64,000 nt of DNA. It comes from Guillardia theta CCMP2712 (Eukaryota > Cryptophyceae > Pyrenomonadales > Geminigeraceae). The notes under the pieces are model-generated. The model had not been told where the DNA came from. It made no database searches and saw only the letters and a list, made by a program, of their open reading frames with translations. The position numbers were made by a program, and so were the translations under genes. The stretch's first letter is position 1; every line of letters begins with the position of its first letter. The DNA is taken from positions 240,186 to 304,185 of the forward strand of contig NW_005434634.1 in the NCBI RefSeq assembly GCF_000315625.1. Direction: 5' to 3'. Positions 22,654 to 34,000 of the stretch are shown piece by piece.

Positions 22654-23358
22654 TCAACCCATGTCATCCGACCCTTTGTATCGCATCACAAACAGATGAT
22701 ACATGCTGAGAACAAAAGTCTTGTGCGCCGCCTCCAAGACCTTGCACGCGACTCAGACAGAAACATCTCCTTGAAGCACGAGCTCACCGGAACTCCGAAA
22801 ATGACGAATAAGGAATGAAAGAATAACGATCCCAACACGAAGCCAAGTGCTGCTCTTATCAATACACTGAGCAATCCTGCGAAGATTTGAGACGCAGCTG
22901 AGAATTCTCTTTGAACAAAACCCGCGGAGGAATGAATCTTGCTCACAACAACAGCTAACTTCAATTCCCGCGTTATTCACCAGCAGTCGAATCAAAGTGC
23001 GTCTTACCACAAGGAGAGGTGGGGCAGCGAATAACGACCCGCAATGAACACGGAGCTCGAGATCAGTTGCGAAACTGCCATGAAACCTGCAACAAGGTGT
23101 CATCCCTACCACTGTAAAGCTTGCGTCGCTGATCATCACCTCTCCTGCGAAAGATCTACACTCCTGTCCACTGATCCGATGAATCTCTCAAGGAGCGGAC
23201 CTGGACAGAGGCTGTGGATCAAGAGGAAGGGAGCGAGCTAGCTTCCAAGTACCATGATCTCCCCGTCCTGCCATGTAGAACCCTGAGGAGAAGAGCATCA
23301 CGCTGCTCGTAGCCATCACCCCCGCCCATATTGCTCCGCCCATTCCTTTCACCCTCAT
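22654..23358 (-). CDS. Small predicted multi-pass membrane protein
   Basis: Short minus-strand exons carry hydrophobic segments. An ATG at 23358 gives MRVKGMGGAIWAGVMATSSV and continues MLFSSGFYMAGRG. An exon near 23095-23030 gives GFMAVSQLISSSVFIAGRYS. Another near 22960-22810 gives GLLSVLIRAALGFVLGSLFF followed by HSLFVIFGVP, with a GTGAGC donor. A last exon VLEAAHKTFVLSMYHLFVMR ends with TGA at 22654. Three to four membrane helices are predicted. The family is not recognised. Exon joins in the middle are uncertain, and a start at 23367 is also possible. A GC-rich island at 23390-23460 lies immediately upstream. Confidence 0.4.
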
Positions 23359-23389
23359 CGCCCTCATCCCCCTATATCTACTATCTCGC

Positions 23390-23490
23390 AGCCCGGCGGC
23401 CGGGACCGGGGCTGGCAGTTCAGTAATGGCCCGCAACTTGCCAACTGGCCGGCCCGCAAGTTTCAGTTGACTTTACTCAAAGTTAAGTTA
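23390..23490. repeat. GC-rich island with TTTACTCAAAGTTAAG flank
   Basis: A run rich in GGCCGG, GGCCCG and CCGG is followed at 23472-23487 by tttactcaaagttaag. The same 16 bases occur at 30547-30562 next to another GC-rich island. This is consistent with copies of a dispersed element. Confidence 0.5.
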
Positions 23491-23586
23491 GAAATCAGTA
23501 CGAGGACAATCAGGAGAGTTGAGGAGGCTTGACCAGTTTACTAAGTTAAAACAGAACTGGACTTCAGGTATGTCTTAGCTCACACT

Positions 23587-25252
23587 TTAGTCGATCTGCT
23601 CTTGAAGTCTCAAACCTCGACGAGGACTTCCTGTCGCGTTAGCTAACTGAACGTTGGGAGGAAAATTAGTCCCAAGTGCGATTGACTTGACAATGAAGGA
23701 GCCCATAGCAAGACCGAACGAGCCCGTGACCTTGCTTCCGATGTCAGGAGGAAGTTGGAGAAGGAAAACAACATAACCATGGCTGAAGTCCCCATAGAGA
23801 AGTCACAAGATCGGAATCCCTGGCTCGCAGCCTCCTCAACCAAGGTCTGAATAGGCTGGACAAGACAACGGGAGTCAATCAGGAACTCAGGCGTGAGTTC
23901 CACGGACCTTCTCGCTGGAGTAGACAGCTTGAATCTTCCAAGGTTTCACTCTGCAAACATTCCTTACAACAGCTCAATAACATCCTAAGGAATCTCAAGG
24001 ACAAACCGCTTCCGGTGAGGCAGCCCCTGCCAAAAGGCTCTCATCCATCACGCCTCCTCCTCCTCCTCCTCCTCCTCCTACCTGGGGAAAGCCGTAGAAC
24101 TGCCGCAACTTCTTCCTCACCTGGTCGCAAACATCAACAACCAGCATCGCTAGCCCCGGACAAGGAGCATCACATGGAACAGCAGCTCGTCGTCTTCAAC
24201 TTTTGTCAGCTCCTCCGATCTTATCGCCGTAGGATCCGTCAGGCCCCCGGCGCCTCCCGATGTGATGATAGGAACCTTCAACTATTTAAAGCTATCAACC
24301 TCCGCTCCTCTGACACCTCAACTCTCACGAAAGTGCACGCGGAAATCAGGGCTGCCTTGTCATCGACGCTATCGATGGCGTCAACGACGAAGTCAAACGA
24401 GCAGTTAGTCCTCTGAGGTTCAATCCCCTCATCCCCGTCCATTCCGCTCAAGATGCTCAGGGCATTTTCACGTCGCAGAAACTGGCGAGCAGAGGAGAGT
24501 TAGCTTTATCAACATGGCTGGAAAACATCTCACCTGTAACACACATGATACATTGCACTCAGGATTGATGTCGAGAATCCGAGCCCTCAGGACTTCTGCT
24601 TTCGGGCGTCCTACGGTGCTCTGCCACACAATCAGCGTTGTGCAATTCAGCGAAGACGAATACGTCTAGAGCGCAGAGCTGTCGATTGATGTTGGATATG
24701 CAAACTTCGTCAAGGTCCACTAGTGTTATCTTGCCGATTCCGCTGCGCGCACATGATTCTGCCACCCATGAGCCAACGCCTCCCAGCCCGACCTGCTCTG
24801 AAGAATCAATGCGATCACAGCTTAGAGGGCGCGATGCTCTACCACACAAACATGAGCATTTCTCAGCCTCTCCAATGAAGAAGAACCGTAAAGCCTCTTG
24901 ATCCCTGAGAATCGTTCGACCGCTGGATCAATGAAGTCCTCCTGCATTGACGCTCAAACTCGTGCTTGAATGTATGATTCGTGCATACCATGCTGCATGA
25001 TTGGTCAGCGTCGGCTCCGTCGGTTTGTACAGCTTTCATGATGCATTTCTGATACACTACAGTCAACGTTGTTATGATGTAAAGTAAAGTTGCCTTGGTT
25101 GTAAAGAATGTCCGGCAACAGTTTGAGCGAAAATTCCTCGCCATGCGACAGCTTTGAATTATCATTTTGGGATGGAGGGCGAAGTTGATGTTGTTGTTGA
25201 ACGCGACGCAATGGGCAAGGAGGGAGATGGAGAAGATAAAACTTCTCGTCAT
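23587..25252 (-). CDS. tcdA: tRNA threonylcarbamoyladenosine dehydratase (TcdA/CsdL), with N-terminal leader
   Basis: E1-like ThiF-fold enzyme that cyclises N6-threonylcarbamoyladenosine at tRNA position 37 to ct6A using ATP. Exons on the minus strand: 24989-25252, 24843-24941, 24664-24792, 24534-24620 and then from 24481. Joined, they read ERFSGIKRLYGSSSLERLRN, HVCVVGLGGVGSWVAESCAR (nucleotide loop), GKITLVDLDEVCISNINRQL, STVGRPKAEVLRARILDINP, FDFVVDAIDSVDDKAALISA and VPIITSGGAGGLTDPTAI, then GSKVTGSFGLAMGSFIVKSI near the end. This follows E. coli TcdA nearly block by block. The start MTRSFIFSISLLAHCVAF reads as a signal peptide followed by Phe, then an Asn/Arg-rich stretch, as in bipartite leaders of secondary plastids; plastid location is inferred. 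The frame between about 23900 and 23790 changes, so one C-terminal splice is unresolved. The stop at 23587 is the best reading. Confidence 0.8.
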
Positions 25253-26039
25253 CGAACCTCCTGCAACATTATGAATCAGAGCAACTAGGACCTGCTGGCT
25301 CCCGAACACAGTCGTACTGGATCTCCTCCTCATTACTCTACATCCTTTATCCACTTCCTCCCCTTCTTTGTTTGCTTCACCACTCGTCCTCCTCTCCACT
25401 CTTCCTCTCCCCTCCTCTCCTCCTGCTCCTGCTCCTGCTCCTCCTCCCCCCACTCTCTCTTCTCTCTATGATTCGCGCACCATCGTGCACATGGACCGGG
25501 GGCCGGAGCCCTTATCCCTCCTCATCCCCGGGCTTCGCCGGCCACGGTCAGGCAGCGGGTCAGGCTGCAGTGCAGGTCAGGCTGCGGGTCAGGCCTGGGC
25601 CCGGTCAGGCACTGCGGGTCAGGGCCAGCTCACAGGCCAGCTGGGGCCGGGGCCCGGTCCGATCAAGCCCTGGGTCAGGCATACTTCCGACTCTGAGATG
25701 TTCGCTGTCAAGACTCTGAAAACCTCGAAGGCAGGCCGGGCCTGATGCGAGTTGATCCTGCACTTCAAGTCTGCAGGAAGGTCTTGATTGAATTAAGCTT
25801 TCATTGATTAAAATTCAAATAGACATGGCATGGTCACGATGACAAGAATGTGGACAAGGATGTAGATGGGTGTGACAGGATGGGGATGGAGGAGATGTGG
25901 GTCATGGTTGCGAATGAGAATTGGGAGAATGATCGAAATCAGCAATGGTTGATCCTCGCCACGAGCGAGGAGATGTCGCCGTCCGAGGTGCTTTCAGAGT
26001 CGTCCTCGTCGACGTCTTTCCTTGGACCTGCCTTTACGC
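25253..26039. other. Intergenic region with GC-rich degenerate repeat
   Basis: 25330-25450 is pyrimidine-rich with CTCCTGCTCCTGCTCCTGCT. 25490-25745 is strongly GC-rich and contains many degenerate copies of GGGTCAGGC (cagcgggtcaggctgcagtg, gcgggtcaggcctgggcccg, actgcgggtcagggccagct). 25840-26039 is open on the plus strand (MDKDVDGCDRMGMEE) without recognisable similarity. It could instead include the 3' UTR of the minus-strand coiled-coil gene. Confidence 0.4.
25535..25690 (+). repeat. Degenerate GGGTCAGGC repeat in GC-rich island
   Basis: At least six imperfect copies of a (C/G)GGTCAGG(C/G) core occur at irregular spacing of about 15-35 bases within a CpG- and GGCC-rich block. It lies between the divergently placed 5' end of the TcdA-like gene and the 3' end of the coiled-coil gene. 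Confidence 0.55.
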
Positions 26040-28448
26040 CTAAAGGCAGCATGGCTTCAGATGCGGAGTTCCTTCTTCTGGCTTACCTCCAGCGCTCTTG
26101 GACTTAGTTGACGAGCCTCTGGCAGCCCTCTTGCTCCTGACTTGAGCGTCGAAACTTCGGACATTGGAAATTTGCTGCCGAAGTTTCTGTCTGCAAGAAG
26201 AGAGCATCTCAACGAAAGAGTTTTTGTAAGGACGGAGTTTACCTAGCAGATTCAGAGCCGTAAAGAACCGAAGAGAGCATGTCTTCGAATCCTTTGATGA
26301 GCATGATCAGACAGAACCCAAGGCATTAAGAGCAAAACCTTGAGCTCCTTCTTGAAACCCCCCGGATGAATCTCTCGCGGCGTTCAGCCTCCGTGACAAT
26401 GCTGCAGAAATGTTTATGTCGCATTGAGGAATGCCATCTTGTTCTCTCACTTGTGAGGCTCCTTCTCAGCCTTTGATTCTCAGCTTCAAGCTCTTCGATC
26501 TGCTGTGGTTCTTATTTCATACCGCAAGGAGAAGGGACAATCACCTTCACGTGCAAAGTCCTCGGATATTCTTCTTGTAGTAAGTCACGTTCCTTGAACA
26601 GAGCTTCTTACACGAGGACCGCTGTTCACGAGAAAGATTGCCTACCTCTGTCATGGATTTCAATTTATCGTTGGCTTCATGTATCTATCAAGCTTGTCAA
26701 AGTCCACCATCAAAGGTGCATATTTGATACTCTTTCATCTGCCGCTTGCAACTTTTCCGCATACGAGGCCTAGAGATCATTCATTCAACCCATGTTTGAA
26801 GTGGAAAAAGGTTGTATGAGGAAACCTGGGCACTGGCCAAAGCCTTCGCATGCTTGCACTCGAGTTCAGATCTCAAATTCCGTAGACATTCTCTCCTACC
26901 AATTTTCGGTCAAGCCATATCAAAGAGATCTTGACTCACTTCTCAGCTTCAGCTTGTTTCAATTTAGTCTCCATGACCTCTTCGTAATATGACCTGACCA
27001 AGTTCAGGTTCTTGCAGAAAAATCAGTTCGCACCTCAATTCATGCTCATGCATCTCAATTGTTGCTTGGTATTGATCTTCCGTCTACATACGCGGATTTA
27101 AAATCCTGACGAGACAAACATTGGAAGGAAAATACCTCCTTGATCCATTTGTCATAATTGGTCTTCATTTGCTCCGCTTGCTATGCGGACTTGTCAATGA
27201 TGGGCAAGGGTCAGGCGAGAGAGAGACGAACCAGGGCTCTCAAGATTGCATTTTCCAACAGTCCATTGCTCTTGTGCAGTTCTTGAGCAAGTCTGTCAAT
27301 CTCCATTCTGGCCTCATCCCGCTGAAATCCTCATGATTGATTGCAAATGACAACAAACATATTACCTCCTTTACGATTTCATTGATTTCCATTTGTCTCA
27401 TTTCTCTACCAGGCTGGCTTCCTGTCTTACCTGTCAACATTCAGCACTCAGCGAAATTATCCAAGAAAAATCTTCATTCATCACTCTTTCTGGAATCTGT
27501 TCCGCTATTCGAAGCATTCGGGTTTGATCTGCTATCAGAGTATTACATGATTTCCACTTATGTAAGTTGAGCTACAGATCATCGTTCCCGTGAACATCTG
27601 GATTACTCTGGAAAAGAAACAACATAGACAGTCATTCTCATGATGTCCGTCCAGCTCCTTGCTTCCTTACCTCGAGCTGCAGCTCTTGTTCCAACAGTAC
27701 TTCCAATCGAGCGAACTCCTCGCAGCACGAAGTGATACCTTCAGCAACATTCTGAAACTCAACCTCAAAATTCTCTGACTTTGAGATCTTATTTTCAGAA
27801 CTCCTATGATGGCATGTAAGGAAGCAAAAATCATCTTCGATCGTACACCTGCTGCCCTGGATTCGTTTATGCATGCAAACAAGGGATTTGAGATGGCGCT
27901 TTAATAAAGCACTTTCCAATGCATTGTGCTGTGAAGTTGCACCTCCAGAGAGCTCAAATGTATATGTCCCCAATTTCCCTTCATTCACTTCCTGAGAATT
28001 CTCAGAGTTCGCATCTCTCCTCTGCAGAGTGCCCAGATTTTTTGCTTCATTTGACTGATTCCATTCGGTTAACTTCCTGTCAACTTGGTCTTGATCTAAC
28101 TGCTTCGAGTCTCTTGGAGTAGTGATAGAAGAATGCTCTTTGGATGGTAGATGAGGTTGAATTCCTTGGCTTAGCGAGGTGAAGATTACTGAGGTCTTCG
28201 GGAGGTTGGAAATCTTCGACCCCAGACGTACAGCCAAAGTACCTTTGATGATACCATATTTCTTCTTCACCTTCCATCACATCAGGTTTAGTGGAATGAT
28301 ACATTATCTTAAGAAGGAGACGTACCGTTTCAGGCAACAGCGAGAGCAGCTCCTCAGCCATCGTGAGCAAACTCAATAAATACCTCCTCTCAGCCTCAGC
28401 AACATTCGAAGCATCCGCTTCTTCCATGTCTGCTTGCCCTGTCTGCAT
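26040..28448 (-). CDS. Long coiled-coil protein, many small exons
   Basis: The start ATG at 28448 gives MQTGQADMEEADASNVAEAE followed by RRYLLSLLTMAEELLSLLPE. A Ser/Asn-rich region follows (28270-27900). Then come short helical exons with heptad character: EFARLEVLLEQELQLE (about 27690), QRDEARMEIDRLAQELHKSN (about 27300), AEQMKTNYDKWIKE (about 27160), TEDQYQATIEMHEHELR (about 27060), SYYEEVMETKLKQAEAEK (about 26980), AYAEKLQAADERV (about 26750) and RQKLRQQISNVRSFDAQV (about 26170). A Lys/Ser-rich tail ends at TAG 26040-26042. Introns are about 45-60 bases. No catalytic domain is visible. Coiled coils of this kind occur in centrosomal, flagellar or cytoskeletal proteins, but the sequence does not decide. 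The exon chain is partly inferred. Confidence 0.5.
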
Positions 28449-28994
28449 ACTTCTACAGGCACTCACACAGAACTCAGGATCATGCCAGCTTCTCGCACTC
28501 CTCCTCCCTCCCTCAACCTTCTTCTCATCGCCTCCTCGGAGCTTCTTGGTTCACACGCCTGCCATTTTTCAAACCACTACCAATGTGTCCCTCGTCCCCG
28601 CTCGTACAAAATCTCGGACCCGCCTCAGAATCTCAGTTGCACTGACCGGGCACCGTCGGGTGACTGCGGCCAGCCTGTGCGACCGTCGGACCTGATGCGT
28701 GCCCGCGTGTCACAGGGCCGTCGGTGTGCTGCCCACGGCCTTACAAGGATGCAGAGGCGCAGAGTGACTTAGCTTTGAGACTTCGGAATGAGAGTGGCAC
28801 GCCACGCCAGGGCATTTACTGATCATAGATGTACACAAGATTCAAAGTTTCTACTCTCACTCTTACGGTTTGGTATTGTTGGCAAGATGAGAAAACAATT
28901 AAAGAAAGAACTCGGACCGTAGAGCGCAGCCTTCATTCAGTACTGGAGAAGAGGGTTCGAAGTAGTGGATCTTCTTTCGATTGCCAACTTGCTT
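28449..28994. other. Intergenic region with GC-rich island
   Basis: 28610-28745 is GC-rich (tgaccgggcaccgtcgggtg, gcgtgcccgcgtgtcacagg). It lies between two minus-strand genes. Plus-strand frames at 28363-28772 are open but show no domain. No promoter motif is recognised. Confidence 0.4.
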
Positions 28995-29708
28995 TTACAT
29001 CACGCTCTCCCTCGGACGATGAGTAACTGAGGTCTCAATGGACCTATGCAACTCTTCCTCTTCTGCAGTCACATACCATTCGATGAAACTGGAGGAGAAG
29101 GGCGACACTTGCATCGACTTCAAGAAGACGTCGCGAGGGCCAATGTTGCTGGAGAGAGAGTTCCTTCGTTGTGTTGCTGTAACTTCAGGTCTTTCAAACC
29201 CAGCATTATCTGGTTGCTCGGCTGTCGAAGAATTGGTATCGTCACTAATTTTCGTCTCTTCTCTTGAAAAATCTTTCGTTGACGAGTCAGGTGTAGAGGA
29301 TTCTGTGGAAGATGTTGCAGACTCAGCCTCGTGTGGATCGGCCGCCATGGAATCTTCGCTCTCTACATCTTCACAACTCTCGTTGCCAGAAGAACAAGAC
29401 TCTGACAATTGCTCATTCACCGCATTTCTGATATCCATTTGCGCATCCTGACTATTTTGAGGAGAGGATACTTGCCCACGGCCTTCCTTCTGTCGGACAT
29501 AGGGCCATTTCTTGATATCAAGCCTCTTGCACGCATTTTTCAGAGCCGTGAGAGAAATGCCAAGATGGTTTGCAGCTTCTCCTTGTCGCAGATGAAACAA
29601 AGCCATCACATCATCCTTAGACAGAAACAAAGCCCTTCTCCGCACTGTTTCACCAGGCTTTGTCCTAGGATACACTTGAATTCTTCGTTGATTATCAGCA
29701 GGATGCAT
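28995..29708 (-). CDS. RWP-RK domain transcription factor, single exon
   Basis: A 237-residue intronless protein starting MHPADNQRRIQVYPRTKPGE. Residues about 27-73 form an RWP-RK DNA-binding domain: LSKDDVMALFHLRQGEAANH, LGISLTALKNACKRLDIKKW, PYVRQKEG. The signature tryptophan-proline is preserved, but the hallmark RWPxRK reads KWPYVRQK. RWP-RK proteins bind DNA in plants and algae and control nitrogen responses and gametogenesis. This one is small and lacks the GAF or PB1 domains of NIN-like proteins, so it resembles the shorter RKD-type class. The rest is Ser/Glu/Asp-rich and probably disordered, possibly an activation region. The ATG at 29706-29708 is the only good start. Confidence 0.8.
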   Translation of the reverse strand: MHPADNQRRIQVYPRTKPGETVRRRALFLSKDDVMALFHLRQGEAANHLGISLTALKNACKRLDIKKWPYVRQKEGRGQVSSPQNSQDAQMDIRNAVNEQLSESCSSGNESCEDVESEDSMAADPHEAESATSSTESSTPDSSTKDFSREETKISDDTNSSTAEQPDNAGFERPEVTATQRRNSLSSNIGPRDVFLKSMQVSPFSSSFIEWYVTAEEEELHRSIETSVTHRPRESVM

Positions 29709-31007
29709 TATTGTTTGTTCGAGAGGAACTCAAAGTTGCAAGCTTCGATGTAGAGGATGGAGGCAAACCCAACAATGTCAAGCGAACGATCGGAATGGGC
29801 CAGTCGTGTTGCACAGATGCGGAGAAAGCCTCCGAATAAACTTGATCGCCCAAGGGGAAGCAGGGCATGAAGGGGTACTCGAAGAAGTTGGAGGAAAAGA
29901 CGATACATTTGGGGGGTCTGGTACAAAAAGGGTGGGTGATGAAGTAAGGGGGTTGCTCCTCTACCCTATCTAGAACATATCATTGATTGATAAAGATACG
30001 GGTACAAGAATGAATGTCTGGGTGAGTGTTGCAAGATGATATTATGTACTGGTGGGGTAGGTGAGGAAAAATGGCTCCTTAGGGGTGGAGGGTCATACTT
30101 CAATCGTTGTGATATGAGGAATTGCTCAGGAAATCGTGTAAGGGTGGCTGTCCAATATCACATCGGTTCGCACCTCGTCTCCGATATCCAAACTGTCGAT
30201 CAGGTGCTAAGTTGCTGAAAGTGGATATCCTGAGACCTCTTCATCGACCCTTACAGGAAAGGCTTACAAGAACAGACGCCTATCACGTGAGAGTAAGCAC
30301 TAGTATACGTGTTAAAGGAGACTGTCACGAGGGCAGGAAAGATTGTTCGCTCTTAGTAACGTGACCATGGAGCAAATTATGACCCTTCGCCCGTGACAGC
30401 TGAGATCTCCCGGACAGTAATAAAACAATCACGAATCGGAATTATTGAATCGGAATCGGAGCGGATATCAAACGGCCTCCCCGCCGTGGCACTCACTCAG
30501 CGGCTCACGTGACTTGAGCGGTACGGTCAGAGACTGCACCGTCTCTTTTACTCAAAGTTAAGCACCGTCCATACTCACGGTGAGGGTCGCAATCTCATTT
30601 GGCAACTGAAGGTACCGGTCATCGGGCAATGGACACGGACAGGGCCCGGCGTCCGAGCGCGGACCGGCCACCGGGCTTCCGGAGTCCGGGGTGCCGCTGG
30701 GACGCCTCCGGGGACGCCGCGGGCCTGCCTCCGAGTGCCACTCCACGTAGCCTGGACTTCGAACAGGCATCCGCAATTCGTAATCCGATTCAGACTCAGG
30801 CCGGTCACCGGATCGCGGCGAAGACGGTCTGGACTCGGGACTCGCCGTGATCATGATAGGCCCGGGGCCTCTCAGTGTACCGTACTACTGGCAGGGCCCA
30901 GCCTGGCGAAGCAGACAACTTTCAGTTCTTGTGGTTCTCTGGGGCGGATTTGTTCTAGATTCGACCAACTAGTAGGGAGGGCCGTCGGTCGAGATGGAGG
31001 AGATAGG
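29709..31007. other. 1.3-kb intergenic region with GC-rich island
   Basis: 29709-30480 contains no supported gene; a minus-strand frame at 29708-29926 has no similarity. 30470-30760 is GC-rich (gggcccggcgtccgagcgcg, ctccggggacgccgcgggcc) and is preceded at 30547-30562 by tttactcaaagttaag, identical to 23472-23487. The region is shared upstream DNA of the divergent RWP-RK gene (-) and giant surface-protein gene (+), so their promoters should be here. Confidence 0.5.
30547..30760. repeat. GC-rich island with TTTACTCAAAGTTAAG flank, second copy
   Basis: Starts with the 16-base sequence shared exactly with 23472-23487 and continues into a CpG-dense block. Open frames within it on both strands (30558-30854, 30599-30850) are by-products of the composition. 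Confidence 0.5.
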
Positions 31008-34000
31008 ATGATATGGCGCAAGTGGAGCAGAAGACAAGTTATCCTCTCTCTCCTCTCTCTTTCTGCGCTCATACCAGGATCTGCGCAATACACATGTATG
31101 TAGCATGACTTTGCATCTTGTGAATTCATCTTGATCGATAAACGTGACAGGTACGCACCTGGTAAGTTGCTTTCTTAGTTTGCCATGCATAGTTGTTGAC
31201 AACCGAGACTAGAGCTCGGGCATCTCTCAGACTGCACCTTGCTCCATCAACGTCACATACAGTGCTTATGAAGACCACGAGTACGGTGATGGTGGAAGGG
31301 GCGGACAACTGTTTGGCGCGCAGGGACCCAACGGATTCACTTGCAACATTCATGGAGAGTGTAAAGGATCGCTACAAGTATATTCTTCTTGTCTGCTTCA
31401 TCCAACGTTGACATGATCATGCAGCAAGATCCGCTGCAGCTTCTTGGAACTGATAGCCTTGGATGCTGTACTTTGTTCACATCTTGCAATGCTTGAATGA
31501 AATTGTCACAGGTTGCAGCTCGGGTACCAAAGGACTAGGGCTTGATGTAGGATATTATCAGTGGACCCCTGCTACCATCCAGCATTATCGAGAATGCTCT
31601 ACTTCAGTATCGCCAGAGCCATGCGTGCCTGAGGCATGCGAGTTTGAAGTGATAGGGTATCCTGGAAAAGGAACTTTACATGCTATCACAGAGTACGGAG
31701 GGCGGGGAAGCATTCTTGGTCCTTGCTCGCAATCCTCTCCGTGCAAAGTGCCACCGAGATTTAACACGAACATGGTGATGTTTGATTGCTCAAGTCTTGA
31801 TGAGTCTGAAACACTCTCAACAGCCAGCAGTAAATGGTCAAACAAGAATAGGCAGGTTTCAGAACAATATTCTGATATTCAAACCATTAGATGGAGATGT
31901 TGGGCAGTGCAGTCAGACAAACTTTAACTGTATCGGATTCACAGCAAACCTTTTCTGGGAGTCAGGATACGAGGATCTATTTCTATATACTTCCCTGGAA
32001 TTTCAAGTCAGGTCCTTCACGTGGAAATACTCCACCGACCACATCGGAATTTTCCAAACATTCAGAAATACTATACAGGTAAATTAAGATAAAGTTTGGA
32101 GCAAAGTATGATTTTGAATCTTGTTTCGATAGGATAATTATGTACAATTGTTGGAAGACAGATATCAACGATATCTTCATCAGAATGAAACAGATCTGTT
32201 TTATGTCCAGGTGTTGTCTTCTTTTCGTGAATATTCACGGTGACGCTTGAGTTATAGGGATGTCCTTGCATTGAAATCAATTCCATGTCGTTCGAATGCA
32301 ATGCAGTAAATTCCAACTGCTCTCTGAATGGAACCTCTGGTCGAATCCTCATCATCGATTTTCGAAGCATGGCCGCTATTGATGGCGGATTGTGTCTGCT
32401 GGACTCTGCTTCAGTATGCACTGGATTGCAGCCTGAGCTGTCGATTATCTATTCAGCAATCAACAATGGTTCGGTCAGTCAAGTGAAATCAATTTGCAAA
32501 AATCAATGCACAGGAGCTGTTTACTCCCTGTCAAGGGAACAAACAGGTCTTAGTAGGTCATCCACGACCAAAACAAAAATAATACCTTACAATGATCGCC
32601 CATCAATAGGTGGTGCCGGATTTGCAATGAGATTTGACGGAATTGATGATTTCATCGCGGGTTCTGTCGATGTCTTTCCTTCCGAGGAATTCACGATCAT
32701 GTTGTGGGTGAGGTGCTCAGACAATGAAAGGCTGGGGCAGGGGATTATGCAATATATCTCTGAAAGCTATGGATTAGAGTTTGCACTGTTCACTCCAGAA
32801 AATCTTGAATTCACATTGCAAGGATCTTCGTCGGGTCCGACTGGAATTAATGTGAACGATCTCCAGTGGCATCACATTGCTGTGACTTGGGTGCAAAACC
32901 AAACTTTTCTATCTGATCACACTTTGCATCAAGCCCAATATGCCAAGCTCTTCATAGATTGTTTTATGTTGTTAGATCGTGCAAATCCGAGGCAATCACA
33001 ATCGACGTATCCAGGTGGCAATGCAGAGATTCTCTGCAGTCAGGCTGTAAACGAAGAAGGCTGGGCATGGAGTGGAAAACTTGATCTGCAATCGAAGATT
33101 GGTAAGACGGGAGAATTTTCTGTTGGACAACGGCTTGCCTGCAATTCTTCAACAAAGGACATCAGAAACAGGTACGAACGATCCATCGGATTGAACCAGA
33201 ACTCGACCTTCTGCAGAAGTATAGTGAATGATACATGTGACCCTGCATTCAATAGTACCCCAAGTGTGTACATTCCTGGCATTTACGTTCCAGACCCGAG
33301 TTGTAGAAAGACAGCTTCAGGAATATATATGAAAGTTCAACAGCAAATCAATTGCACAAATACGACGGACCCTTATGCAACACGAACGTATGGTGCTGTT
33401 CAACAGATAATTGCTGCAAACAGAATGTTTTCAAACGATAACATGTTAAACACTGGAAATGTTGCTACAGAGTATAGCATACCTGAAATTTCGCGTGCTG
33501 AGCAACAGATCAGGATTCAATCCTTCTGCATATCAGGATGTTTTGACTCAAGCAATGCGTTTCTAGGACTGATTGACGATGTTCGAATATACAACTTTTC
33601 CATGACGAGCAGACAGATTTCTTTTCGAAACCAGTATTCTGCTCGTGATGGGGTAAACTGCGAGAATGTGCAAGTGCCACAAGTAGGAAAGTCCGCATTC
33701 CAAGGTTGTAGTCACATGATAGACACTTCTTACAAGTATGGTCTGGTTCTGTACTGGCCATTCGATGATTCTTTTTCACTGTACGGGACGTCTTCCACTT
33801 CTCAGAATGGTCTAGCTTCACCCATCAACAACCTTGAGTCATATGATGTCGCTCAAGTATCCTACAACAAAATTGGAAACTTTGCTAGTGGATCAAAGTA
33901 CGCTTTGAACATGGGAATGGGTTTCAACAGTACAGCACCAATGAGGGTGCCTTCCAGTGCACCGGTCTATGGGTCGAAGCTGGACTTCTTGTATTATGCG

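Noticed and set aside
25368-25745. Plus-strand Pro/Gly-rich frames
   Set aside because: Products of the CTCCTG run and the GC-rich degenerate repeat; no similarity seen.
30558-30854. Frames on both strands in a CpG-dense block
   Set aside because: High GC removes stop codons; no domain, and the block lies between divergent genes.
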